From Charina bottae (taxonomy: Eukaryota > Chordata > Lepidosauria > Squamata > Charinaidae), in contig JALMGJ010000012.1 in NCBI GenBank assembly GCA_023362775.1, positions 26,071,001 to 26,135,000 on the forward strand: a stretch of DNA of 64,000 bases. Direction: 5' to 3'. Position 1 is the first letter of the stretch. Each line of letters starts with the position of its first letter. Position numbers and translations under genes: made by a program. The notes beneath the pieces are model-generated. The model was not told the DNA's origin, made no database searches, and saw only the letters and a list, made by a program, of their open reading frames with translations. Shown here piece after piece: positions 48,491 to 59,768 of this stretch.

Positions 48491-50454
48491 GCCTGGCATC
48501 TGCTCTGTAGAAACCAGCTCCCTTTTGGCTCTTCCTTCACTGAATCCTTTCTCCCATCTGCTTGTTACATAAACTTTGTAATTTAAGAATGTGTGACTGA
48601 GTCTTCTTGTTTCTTGGTTCTCCTGTCCCCATCTCGTGTGATGTCTCCCAGTAAAAACAAAAATGTTGCCATTGATCTGGAAGTCATGCTTGGATCCTTT
48701 TTAACTCAAGTGCATGGTAGAAAAAGTACAACAAAAGCTAAAGTAATGCTAACTTTGTGATTTTCCATCCTTTTTTTTTTAAGCTTCTGCTCTTTCCCTT
48801 ATGGGTTGTTGCATTAGAAAGGGAAGATATAAGTTCAGAAGTGCAGATTTAAATAAACAAGACAGACAGGGGGCCATTGAATTGTGCCTCAATCAATTGT
48901 GGCTTATTCCACACCCCACGGCTGGAGTACTTTTGAAGCAGAAAAGTGGGATCAACTATTTAACATAATAAGCAAGCCATGGTTTAGCCAAATGCCTGAA
49001 GTTAACCAGTGTAGCTATTTTCAGTTACAAAGGGGGAATCCCTGGCTGGAAAGTTCCATGTGTCCTTGGAGGTCAAGGTGATGGATGGCAGGGATCAGGA
49101 GAACCAGGGATGCTGCCTTCCGCTTCCAAACAGGGGGCAGCAGAAGTCCAGAGAAGACACGACACCGCATTGGAGGCCCCAGCCGCTCAATGTTGGCTTC
49201 TCCAGAGCCGTTTGCCAAGCCCTCCCTGGCTGCCCCGCCATCCTTCAGCGTGACTTGCGCAAGCTTTTCACGGAAAACACTGCTCCTCAAAGCCTCTGTT
49301 GGAAGAGTTGCCGTTTGGCTGCCAGCCCAGTCAGCATGTGCTGAAGGAAGGGGTCCGTGCAGAGGAAGACATTGTTTTGGCTGCTCTTGGTCGGGGGGGC
49401 CTTGCTTTGTTCCTCTTGACAACCCCCAGGCCACCCTGAGGCTGGCTGTAACTCAAACTGCGCCTCAGACTCCTGTGAGGTAATCAGGACGCTGCTTCTG
49501 GCATTAAATCTGAGAAAAAGGCCAAGTTATCTAATTCCCATTGAGATATCAAGCTGGTGCCCCCCAGATTTGAGGGAAACAAGCCCTAGGATTCCAAGGC
49601 AATGGTGCTCTGTGGCTTTGGGCAAGAATTCTGGGAACTTCAGTCCCATCTGGAGGGCACTGGGTTGGCGATGGCTGCTGGCATCACTGCATTTCTTTTG
49701 CCCCAGGAGAAGTGGAGGCATTTCACCAATTAGTTGAGCAGTAAATGCCTCGTTAAGCCCTGGGGGTTCTGCACAGTCCAACTTAGTAGAAATAAAAGTC
49801 CAAGCTTCAATTGGCCCCAGCGAGGATTTACTGCTAAAACAGATCACCTTGTTTGCTCAACTGGCCACTGTATTTTATCAACTGATGCTTGTTGAAAGGG
49901 GGAAATGGCACTCAATTAGATAAGTTGAACCCGACGATGTTATGTACTGAATATGGTGGGCTTTTGTTCCCCTTGGAGGAAAAATCTTCACGCTTGACCA
50001 CGGAGGCACCCTAGATACCTCTGGGCTGGTCACCAGCCTTATCTACCTTACGGGGGTGTTGTTGCAAGGATAACATGAGCAGAGATCCCATGTGCCGCAT
50101 TTGTGCTTCCACAGGAAAGATGGGACATAAAAGTCATAATGAGTAAATCAAACTTAAGCACGTACATTAATGTATTCTGTAATGTGTGGCTCCTTACAGT
50201 GAATAATCTCTACTCCCACCACTTGATACTCCATTTATTTGGCCAAGGGCTGGCCATATTTGCATCAAGGCCAATAAATCTTCCAGCTGTTATAGTCAAG
50301 GGAATACTAAAATACACATAGGACCTTGTAGGAGGGGAGCCATATTTGTCTATGATAGGCAATAATCAGAAGGAACCTGGTAGCACCTTTTCAATCCTAC
50401 ACCAGATTTTAGCTCTGATGATGTGAGCTGCAGCTACCTTGTAATCTTATTGGG
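48491..50454. other. Intergenic, overlapping orphan frames near 49.0-49.5 kb
   Basis: Frames of 137 codons (minus, 49434-49021) and 132 codons (plus, 49085-49483) overlap in GC-richer DNA. No domain, splice context or signal is recognised; probably chance. A palindromic MITE-like pair (CCCCCCAGATTTGAGG and CCCATCTGGAGGGCAC) lies at about 49558-49660. Confidence 0.4.
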
Positions 50455-50582
50455 CAGTGTTTCTCAACCTCAGCGACTTCAAGCTGTGTGGACTTCAACT
50501 CCCAGAATTCCAGAAAGCTGGCTGGGGAATTCTGGGAGTTGAAGTCCACACAGCTTGAAGTCGCTGAGGTTGAGAAACACTG
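50455..50582. mobile_element. Palindromic MITE (family B)
   Basis: CAGTGTTTCTCAACCTCAGC to GCTGAGGTTGAGAAACACTG; flanks TTATTGGG and CTATAGGG match 6 of 8 bases. Confidence 0.9.
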
Positions 50583-50830
50583 CTATAGGGGTTTCTCCTT
50601 TGTATTTGTAGGTCGGGAGAACATGGTTTTTCTTTCTGGCCATATTAATGTGCATTCCTCCAGTCCTTGAGTCAACAGAAAATGATGACGGCTTAATTTG
50701 CCTTGATGACCAAACTCTAATCTGTCTTAGTGATGAGGTCGGCAAGTGTGGTCCTGTCCGTGTAGCATTATACAGGACAAGGTAAGTAGCAGTGTCCCCT
50801 GGCTTTCTTTTTCCTCCCACTCAGTGTTAG

Positions 50831-51041
50831 TGTCAGCCCTTCGAAGTAGGCCAGACCAGGAAATCAAAGTTGTGCAGGCCAATACTACTTTTTAAAAATC
50901 TTTGTGAGAACTAGGGAGGGTCTTGTCTGAGACATTTTCTGATTACAGTTCTGCACCAGACTCAGGTTTCTTTTATCTGAATGTTGTCTTGGTAGTGGTT
51001 CTTCCTCCTGTTCCTCAAGGTTCTTCCTTCTTCCCGTTACA
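50831..51041 (-). mobile_element. Solo LTR, shorter copy, perfect 5-bp target duplication
   Basis: Same family as 48095-48357, with an internal deletion that removes the AATAAA region. GTTAG flanks both sides (50826-50830, 51042-51046). Confidence 0.82.
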
Positions 51042-51243
51042 GTTAGCTGCTGGTGGGAAAAATGCACCATCAGCTGTTTTACTTAAAGCGGGGTGGGGCC
51101 GGCTTCGGTGCGTGTGGACCGATGCCTTGGAGGGAGGCTTTAGCCACTTTTCAGATTGCCTGAGTGATGGTCATCTGTGCAGAGGTGCTCCACCCTGGGA
51201 ACCTGTCATAGGGCTATTTCTGCACACAGGTCTATTTGTCCTC

Positions 51244-51650
51244 TGTAAGAAAAATAAGAAGAATTGATGCTTTCGAACTGTGGTGCTGGAGAAGACTCTT
51301 GAGAGTCCCTTGGACTGCAAGGAGGTCAAATCAGTCAATCCTAAAGGAAATCAACCCTGACTGCTCATTGGAAGGACAGATGCTGAAGCTGAAGCTCAAA
51401 TACTTTGGCCACCTAATGCGAAGAGAGGACTCCCTGGAAAAGACCCTGATGCTGGGAAAGACGGAAGGCAAAAGGAGAAGGGGACTGCAGAGGATGAGAT
51501 GGTTAGAGAGCATCACCGATGTAATGAACATGAATTTGAGTAAACTCCGGGAGACAGTGGAGAACAGGAAGGCCTGGCGTGCTATGGTCCATGAGGTCAC
51601 GAAGAGTCGGACACGACTAAACGACTGAACAACAACAACAAAGAAAAATA
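51244..51650 (+). mobile_element. BovB/RTE LINE 3' end, longest copy here
   Basis: Encodes RRIDAFELWCWRRLLRVPW, ARRSNQSILKEINPDCSLEG, LKYFGHLMRREDSLEKTLML and HEVTKSRTRLND without a stop from about 51250 to 51628. The FELWCWRR and FGHL.RR blocks are the C-terminal region of BovB. The tail GACTGAACAACAACAAC is the site of a further insertion at 51652. Confidence 0.9.
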
Positions 51651-51651
51651 A

Positions 51652-51925
51652 TGGCTGTTGTGGGTCTTCCGGGCTGTGTGGCCGTGTTCTGGAAGTTGTG
51701 GTTCCTAACGTTTCGCCAGCATCTGTGGCCAGCATCTTCAGAGGGCAGGAGCACAGATAGAAGCAAAATCTCTGAGATTTTGCTTCTATCTGTGCTCCTG
51801 CCCTCTGAAGATGCTGGCCACAGATGCTGGCGAAACGTTAGGAACCACAACTTCCAGAACACGGCCACACAGCCCGGAAGACCCACAACAGCCATCGAAC
51901 TCTGGCCGTGAAAGCCTTCGACAAT
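51652..51925. mobile_element. Palindromic Penelope-like 3' tail, 14-bp target duplication
   Basis: Arms 51652-51772 and 51774-51894 are perfect 121-base reverse complements around one base. A 31-base tail follows only the right arm. Each arm has CTGAAGATGCTGGCC and GCTGGCGAAACGTTAGG, the hammerhead-like order. ACAAAGAAAAATAA flanks both sides (51638-51651, 51926-51939). Confidence 0.9.
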
Positions 51926-52046
51926 ACAAAGAAAAATAAACCCATCTACAAGTCTGCCAAGCTTCTGAAAGACTGGTAAACCTCTTTCCAAAAATAGCTG
52001 TAGGAGATGTTTAGTTTATTTAACAACATCCCTGTAGTGGTGTAGA

Positions 52047-52296
52047 CAGGGGTCCCCAACCTTTTTGGCGCCAGGGACCGATCTCAAAAGACTATTTTTC
52101 AACAGACCGGGGGGGCGGGGTTTCTGGGGTTTCTGCGGACTGAGGGGCAGGTTTGCAGGCGGGAGCCAATTGCGCGCACCGGGGGGCAGGGTTTGCAGGT
52201 GGGAGCCAATCACAAGCACCGGGGGGCAGGGTTTGCGGGCGGGAGCCCCGCAGCCCAGTTCCTAACAGGCCGCAGCCCACAGGTTGGGGACCCCTA
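52047..52296. mobile_element. Nonautonomous hAT element, CAGGGGTCCCCAACC ends
   Basis: CAGGGGTCCCCAACCTTTTT at the left and AGGTTGGGGACCCCTA at the right. The flanks share GTGTAGA. The interior is GC-rich with repeated GGGAGCCAATC segments, also seen in the elements at 5.3 and 54.4 kb. Confidence 0.85.
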
Positions 52297-52450
52297 GTGT
52301 AGAAGGCATAGGGAATGGCCTTGAAGAGCAGGAGGAAGAGCCACTACCAAGGCAACAGTCAGATAACAGGGGCTTGAGCCCAGGCCAAGAAAATAATGTG
52401 AGAAAACTTCTCAGACAAGCCCCTCCCTAGTTCACATGAAGATAAAGAGA

Positions 52451-52917
52451 GACAGTTTGGTCTAGTGGTTAAGGGGCTGGGCTAGAAACCAGGGGACTGA
52501 GAGTTCTAGTCCTGCCTTAGGCACGAAAGCCAGATGGGTGACCTTGGGCCAGTCCCTCTCTCTCAGCCCTAGGAAGGAGCCAATGGCAAACCAGGAGACT
52601 GAGAGTTCTAGTCCCACCTTAGGCCTGAAAGCCGGATGGGTGACCTTGGGCCAGTCCCTCTCTCTCAGCCCTAGGAAGGAGCCAATGGCAAACCAGGAGG
52701 CTGAGAGTTCTAGTCCTGCCTTAGGCATGAAAGCCGGCTGGGTGACCTTGGGCTGGTCACTCTCTCTCAGCCCAACTCACCTCACAGGGTTGTTGTTGTG
52801 GGGAAAATAGGAGGAGCAAGGAGTATTAGGTATGTTCGCCGCCTGAAGTTATTTATAAAAATAATAAAGGTGGGATAGAAAATAAATTAAATTAAATTAA
52901 ATTAAATAAATAAAAGG
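52451..52917 (+). repeat. tRNA-derived SINE with the 102-bp unit in about three copies
   Basis: The head GTTTGGTCTAGTGGTTAAGG is followed by three rounds of the unit with GGGTGACCTTGGGCCAGTC, then the 3' part with ACCTCACAGGGTTGTTGTTG and an (AAATT)n tail. Unit joints match those in the array at 27.3-28.1 kb. Confidence 0.88.
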
Positions 52918-52987
52918 AGTGGGAGGGGAGCACATTTAGACTTGCAAGTTCTGTTACAATAGCTGTACTATAAAAGTAGTCCTGACC

Positions 52988-54571
52988 TAGGGTGACCATA
53001 CGTCCCGTTTTGAACGGGACAGTCCCGTTATTTTAGCATTTTTCAACCGTCCCGTCGTTTTGATCAAAATCTCAATTTTGTCCCTTTTTTAAACCCGGTG
53101 GGAAGGAGGACAGGAAGACAGGAAGGAGGACTGGAGCCGGACTTGCCATTGGAGGCAGCCCGGAAGAGGCCCTATTAGCGCGGCAACTGGAAGCCCAGTT
53201 GCCACGTGTGAGCCCAGCAGCAGACACAGCACCACAGTCCAGGTTCCTGCCTCCTTACCTGATCCTGAGATTGTCTGCCCAGCAGTGGTGAGGCCAGGGA
53301 AAGCAGGCATGGGAAGGTTGTGGGAAGAGAGTGAGAGAGTGTGTGTGTGTGCGCGTGCGTGCGTGCAGATTACTTGCTCAAAGTAATTGCACACACACAC
53401 ACACACACATGGACCCCACACCCTCTTTCTCCAGCCTCCCCATGACCAAATGCACCCACACCTGTTGCAGGGAGTCTGGAGAAAGACGGTGTGGGGTGCA
53501 TGCGTGCGTGTGTGTGCATGTGCTTGCGCGCGGATTACTTGCTCAGCGTAATCGCGCACACACACACACGCACGAACCCCACACTCTCTTTCTCCAGCTT
53601 CCCTGCAACAGGTGTGGGTGCATTTGGTCATGGGGAGGCTGGAGAAAGAGGGTGTGGGGTGCGTGTGTGTGTGTGTGTGTGCATCTGATCGGGCTTGGCC
53701 AAGGGAGGAGAGTTGTCGGGCCGCCGAGCAGGAGAAGCAGGAGCCGGCCACCCTGGGGAGCTTCTGCGGGCAGCAAGGGGTGGAGTGGTCGACAACTCTC
53801 CTCCCTCAGCCAAGCCTGATCAGATGCACACACACACACACACACTCACAGGACAGACTGCCCTCGGCAGGAGCTGGCCATGCTGGGGGGCTTCAGCGGG
53901 TGGCGAGGGGCAGAGTGGTGTGGCTGAAGCCTCCCAGCACGGCCAGCTCCTGCCGAGGACAGTCTGTCCTGTGAGTGTGTGTATGTGCATCTGATCGGGC
54001 TTGGCCAAGGGAGGAGAGATGTCGGGCCGCCGAGCAGGAGAAGCAGGAGCCGGCCACCCTGGGGAGCTTCAGCAGGCAGCAAGGGGCAGAGTGGTGTGGC
54101 TGAAGCAGCCGAGCGCAGCTGGCTCCTCCTGCTTTTCCTGCTCTGCAGCAGTGGCAGCAGCAGCGACTCTCCTCCCTCCCTCGGCCAAACCCGAGGGGGA
54201 TGGGGCAGTGGTGGGCCTCCATCCCCTCCATCCCCACCCCTTGTTCCCCGGCCGATGACGGTGCTGTGTGCACAGTGTGTGTACTCCGGCCTCCCCCAAA
54301 CACACCAGCTCTGCCACACCATTTACTGCTAGAAGAAAAAAAAACCTTTAAAAATCGGGGGGGAAAAATTAAAATCCGAGCCAATCAGGCTGATGGGGGC
54401 GGGGTTTGCAGGCGGGAGCCAATCATGTGGGGCGGGGGCAGGGTTTCAGGTGGGAGCCAATTGCGTGGACTGGGGGGCGGGGTTTGGAGGCCGGCATGGT
54501 GGCATAAGACCCTGTCCCGTTTTGCCATCCCAAAAGTCCCATTTTTGTCTGAAGGAAATATGGTCAGCCTA
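52988..54571. mobile_element. 1.58-kb nonautonomous hAT element with large internal palindrome
   Basis: The ends TAGGGTGACCATACG and ATATGGTCAGCCTA are inverted. TCCTGACC flanks both sides (52980-52987, 54572-54579). The inside has a perfect 60-base inverted repeat (53414-53473 against 53600-53659) within a roughly 360-base palindrome of GT/CA runs. A direct repeat of about 75 bases lies at 53692 and 53998. Frames within are low-complexity and not credible genes. Confidence 0.85.
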
Positions 54572-54622
54572 TCCTGACCTATATGGCACTGGTTTCTTAG
54601 TCTGGTCTACCTTAAAGGGCTA

Positions 54623-57189
54623 TAATTGGTCAGTTTTACTCACTCCCCCATTCCTGGTATGAGAGTGGTTGTCCAGCAGCTAGTCACGTTCAGCTCTGCT
54701 ACTCCGCACATCGTACCTAGTTGCCCATCCTTGGCAGAATCTGCCTCCTTTCTCTCAGGGGCTACTTCTGCTCTAGCGCCTTCCCCTCTGCTTCCTCATT
54801 TCACATTAGTTTAAATTTGGGATGCATCAAATCCCCGCCCCCTTTTACCTGTGTCACAACCCCTTCCCTACAGACACCCCTTTATGGGTTTAATTGTTCT
54901 GGCCTGAAACAATACAGTTTGGTAACTCCACTGCTAGAGTCCAACTGCTGAGATCCAGCAGTACTTTAAGGCAAGCCATTAAGAGCTATGTATGTTGGGG
55001 GGCGGGGGGGGATGGAGGGAGGGATAAGACAGAGAGAGAAAGGGCAGAAGAGAGGGGTCAGTGGCAAAAAGACTGCATTAGAATCAATGGGGGAAGCGAT
55101 GCAGGGCACTCCAGCTGAAGGAATCTGCATGTTCCCTCTGCACATCATGCTTTGCCAGACTTTTGTGAGATTCTGGTATGCAACCCATCCTGCCCTCTGG
55201 GTCCTCCCACTCCACCACATGGTCCTCTGTGAGTCCCTGTGAAATGTGAAAATTCCAACTGGCTCCCTACAAGTCAGCCCACCTCTGGATGGTGGGAAAC
55301 AAGAGACGTACCAAGAGGATCAAATGCCAGGGAATGGGTTTTGCTGATGAATGACAGCAGAGTGGGCACTTAATCTCATTTAAACTCTGTCATTTGAGAC
55401 AGGGCTGCAAGCAACCTTTGCACCAGTTATGCCACCTGCCTTGGCACTATCAATTCCCATACTATTATTTTTTTAAAGAAAAGTATAAACTCCTTCAAGT
55501 TGAACTTGACTTTCTGGTGGCTTCATGGAGATCTCCTTGTAATGTTCTTGGCAACAACAGCAGTGATTTTCCATTGCCTACTTTAGGGTTTTTTTTGGGG
55601 GGGGGGGAAGTTTACTTCCCAGTCTAGCCTACAGTCCTGGGACTTCTTGTGGATCTCCCACTTAGCTGTTCCCAGGTCCAACCTCTAAATCCAGAGTTGA
55701 ATTATTCATGTTGCACTGCTCCATGCCTACCGGTTAGTCATTGCAAAGTTTTCCCAGAGAATTCTATTTCTTCTGAAGGTGAGAGAGCAAAGGGACACCA
55801 GTTCTAATCTGTCCTGCAAGACAATTCCCCATATACTGATTGATGCTAAGTAGTTCTAGTTACCCTGTGTCTTGAGTAGATACTGTATTATCTAAAAGAA
55901 GTGGACGAAAAAGTAAGCGTTATGATCAACGAGCAGGTTGGAACACCTGCCTGGAAAGACTAAAGCAAGAACACCACACCTAGTGAAAGCGTGAATATTG
56001 GACCCCATTTAGGGGACTTGGAATGTGTAGGAATTCTGGGATGGTAGTACCAGAACTCCACGCAGCTTCCTTTTAGTATGTAACAGAGTAGAAGCCTTCC
56101 CATAAACTTGCACAAGGCTTAATCAGTTCAAAACACAAAATAAACACACTTCACACGTTAATGTAAAGTTACATAAAAAAAGAGTTTACAATTTTATTGT
56201 AACTCACAGTTCCTTAGTAGAAACGGTCCATGCGTGCGAGCAATTGGTTCTGACGTGACCCACATGCTTCTATAATGTGGCCCACCTGGATGGAAGTATG
56301 AGCAATGTGGCAGCAGCCATAGCTGGCCCAACCTCCTTGGTAGGAGATTCAAGCAGAAAGAAAGAAAGAGAAGGGAACAGGAAACAGGAAACAGGGATTC
56401 AGCCCCTCCCACACAAAGCAAGTAAGATTAGGTTACAGCAGAGGCTGCCTCCTCCTTCAAGCTTGTGTGAGACGTGCTTGGTTGAAACCCGATCTCTAAC
56501 AGAATGCAATCACCAAATTGGCATCGAGACATTTCCCCAAAATAACAGACTAGTCCGTTACATCCAAAGTATTCCAGATGGGGCATCTATATTAATTTTA
56601 TATTCATTTTCCAACACCCTCAGCAAATGATTCACATCATTTGACGCAAATGTCATAAATTGCCACAGTGACCTACTATTTAATGGACCGACCTTTTGCT
56701 GTGATGCTCCCAAATAGTCTGTTAAAACAAGGTTTCATTGTACTCAAAGGCTATAGAATTAGGATTGGGGTAGAAAAAGTAGAAACCACTCAAGACTTCT
56801 CAAGGAAGTAGATGGAAACTAGACTCAAGTCAGATACAAGGAGGCTCTTCTCCACAAGTGACATAATAGGGCTGGGCAGCATTATAGATTCGAAGGGGAA
56901 AATGTGCTTTGGGGGTGCAATGGAGCCCCTGTGTGCAGCTTCTGAAACCAAACATGGCTTCTAGATTGCACAATAATTGGGAAAAGAGATGCATCATCCT
57001 AGGAAAAGATGCAGCTGCTTTAAAAAGCTGCAGAGGATGCCACAGTAGCAATCCTGGGCACACCAAAGTATCTTTTTGCCTCCAGGGCCAAACTACTGCA
57101 GAGTCCTGGTAATTCATGTTTGAAATAATTACCCCAGGACATTTGGAGTAGGTAAACTGGTATTCCATAAACAACTAAGCAGATCCTAT
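54623..57189. other. Intergenic, no gene recognised
   Basis: Short frames only. There are G-rich runs near 55000 and 55600. A diffuse repeat at about 56885-57080 (with GGAAAAGATGCAGCTGCTTT) is shared with 59.8-60.0 kb, probably an old MITE. Confidence 0.5.
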
Positions 57190-57670
57190 CCTTCTTCTTG
57201 GCGATCACTCGTAGCTGAGTAAGATTGTCTTCCAGGGGTAAAATCTTAACAGTGGATCCGTAAGTGGCTGTAAAGGCCAATTCTGGATCCGCACAACCTC
57301 CCACAATGAAGGCATAGGCTTCCGGTCATGATGAGGGTTTGCTTGACGTGCCTTCCTCTTAGCTCATTTCTCCCTTTCGCCCTGTACTCGTGCTTCTTCA
57401 AAGTCCGTAGCGCCTTTAATAAAGGCTGACCTCCAGTTGAAACGCTCATGAGTTAGGGCTCCCCAGTTCTCAATGCTGATATTACATTTTTTTAAATTAG
57501 CTTTGAGAGTATCTTTGAATCTCTTTTACTGTCTACCAATATTCTGTTTTCCATTCTTAAGTTGGGAGTAAAGTAGCTGCTTTGGAAGACGATGGTCAGG
57601 CATTCAAACAACATGGCCGGTCCAGCGAAGTTGATGTTGGATGATCACACCCAGCTGGATAATGTTCTTC
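57190..57670 (-). repeat. LINE 3' ORF remnant with C-terminal zinc finger
   Basis: The minus-strand frame has HVVRMPDHRLPKQLLYSQL, then NWGALTHERFNWRS and finally CLHCGRLCGSRIGLYSHLRI, a CCHH finger found at the C terminus of some LINE ORF2 proteins. Frameshifts break it. The clade was not determined. Confidence 0.7.
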
Positions 57671-58325
57671 CCCTGAGGGTGTTTTCTATGTACTTTTGCA
57701 TATTTATGGGCATCAGAAAGTGAGCCGAAATTGCCCATTTGGGTGTGGATGCTGTAGTTTTGATGGCAGAAGGATTGCTATGCTAGGAATTGAAGTTCTT
57801 ATTGGCATAATATGAATTATTCCAGCAGCTCCATGAGAAGGGAATAATCTGCCCTGAAAAATCAATATAGCCAGAAAGAGTCAAATCCAGTAGGATCATG
57901 GCTTGGAACCAGTATATTAATGGACATATCCTGAACCTTTCATTCTGGGGGTGGGGTGGTAGGTACCCCAAACTGTTGCCTGCAGAATTCATGAGCCAGT
58001 CAGACCTCTTTTGCGGCTCCCATGAGGCGTGGGGGCAATGTTTCCAAGCCATTCTTTTTCATTTTGAAAGAATTAAGGGGAAAACCATGTGCTTCAAACC
58101 TTATAGAGGTTTAAGGGACCTTTTGCACCACTTTAGAAAAAAAGAAATTCAACATTCTTCTTTTTAAAAAAAGAAATAAAGAACTTGATTTTTCATGTTT
58201 GGAGGGAGACCCTTAATATGCCACACACAGGCCAGTGTGGCTCTCGAATCAGCCGAAATTATGCCCTGTGCAACAAACCATCATAAGGCACACCTGGCTT
58301 ATTTGCCAATTATAATGGGGTTCCT

Positions 58326-58474
58326 TATGAGGGGCATCCACAAGGGTCAAAAAAGTCAAGATGGCAGCCATGATTGTGCCATTGAAACGCAACCTCCACA
58401 TAAAACGGGTGGAGCTTAATTCATGCTGTTGCAGCCACCATCTTGATTTTTTTGACCATCAATGGACAGCCTAG
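58326..58474. mobile_element. MITE family C
   Basis: GGGGCATCCACAAGGGTCAA with AAGTCAAGATGGCAGCCATG, and at the right GCAGCCACCATCTTGATTTT. Confidence 0.8.
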
Positions 58475-58563
58475 AGGCATTCCTAAGAATACAATGTTGG
58501 CTGCCACTCTTTGAGCCTATTTAGAATGATCATCTATCAAAGTTGAGCTCCTTTGCTTTAAAG

Positions 58564-58657
58564 CAGTGTTTTTCAAAGTTGGCAACTTTAAGATGTGTGG
58601 GGAATTCTGGGAGTTGAAGTCCACACATCTTAAAGTTGCCAACTTTGAAAAACGCTG
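58564..58657. mobile_element. Palindromic MITE (family B), short copy
   Basis: CAGTGTTTTTCAAAG start and CTTTGAAAAACGCTG end, with the centre deleted. Flanks CTTTAAAG and CTTTAAAA match 7 of 8 bases. Confidence 0.85.
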
Positions 58658-59337
58658 CTTTAAAATAACCAAGAGCATAATTTGGAATGTCATGCTCCAT
58701 TTCCTGACATTTGCAGTTAATTTTGCTTTTTCGACTGCAGAGTGCACAGGGGACCACATGCAGCATAGCCACCACAGGTCATCAGCAAATGCTTCTAAAA
58801 GTGAAGGACTGGCTTCACCACAGGGGAGATGCTATTCCAGATGTGTAAGGGCCCAACTCATGCTTCAGGCCCCATTGGTAACAAGCCTGTAAACAGTCCA
58901 AGTCAACGTTCCTTGAACTCTTTAGGAACGGCCAAAGGTAAGAAATATTGAAGCTGTTTTATTAGTTCGGAGAAAAAGCATAATGCTGAAATATGAAACC
59001 CGTTTGTGCTATTGTACAAAGCTGTGTTTTTCAATCTTTTGACTTTTCCAAAATGTTTCCATATGGATGATGGGAGATGATCTCCTGTCCAAGAAATCCA
59101 GACTTGGAATACTCTATCATTGTGTGGTGCCATCAAACCAGGACCGTAGGGCAGACGACTGGTGTCCCACTCACTGCAAAGGCAGTAGGACCCCCAAACA
59201 CATTGGCAAGTTTGCACGTTCATCTGAGTTAGGGGAAGATCTAGCAGCTTCATTCACACAACATGCTAAGCTTGGTTAGTCTTAACTTTGGTTAGTCTTG
59301 ATTTGGTTAGTTGTGTAAATGCAGCCATTAGGAACTA

Positions 59338-59768
59338 CAGGTTGTCCTCACTTAACAATGGAAATTGGGACCAGCAACTCCATCACTAAACGATGCAGTC
59401 ATAAAGTGTGACTCCACATGACCACACCAACTTATGATAGCAGTTGCAGCAGTCTCAGTTGCCTTGGTTAGGCAAATCCCGCACAGTCGCAGTGTCCCGC
59501 GGTCATGTGATCACCATTTGCAACCCCCAGGTTCCTCACTGACTTTGCTTCTGGGAGCCAGCAGTGAAGGTCGCAAATGGCGATCATGTGACTGCAGGAT
59601 GCTGCAACGTCATAATTGCAAGCCGGTTGTCAGCACCAAAATTGTGATCACATGACCGCAGGGACGCTGTGACGGCTCCAACTATGAGGACCCGTTGTAA
59701 GTCCCCCTCATTCAGTGCCGTCGTAACTTCAGTCGCTGAACAAGTGGTCATTCATAGAGGACTATCTG
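59338..59768. mobile_element. Mariner-type MITE (family D), TA target duplication
   Basis: CAGGTTGTCCTCACTTAACA to TCATAGAGGACTATCTG, flanked by TA. More diverged than the intronic copies. Confidence 0.85.

Larger units (their letters stand above)
52297..54622 (+). mobile_element. Solo LTR interrupted by a SINE and a 1.58-kb hAT element
   Basis: Pieces 52297-52450, 52918-52987 and 54580-54622 align in order with the plus-sense form of the 48.1 kb LTR. The gaps are filled by the tRNA SINE at 52451-52917 and the hAT element at 52988-54571. The ends are decayed and no 5-bp duplication was found. Confidence 0.72.

Noticed and set aside
53089..54384. ORFs of 160-220 aa
   Set aside because: They are Cys/Val and His/Thr alternations from GT/CA runs inside a nonautonomous hAT element.
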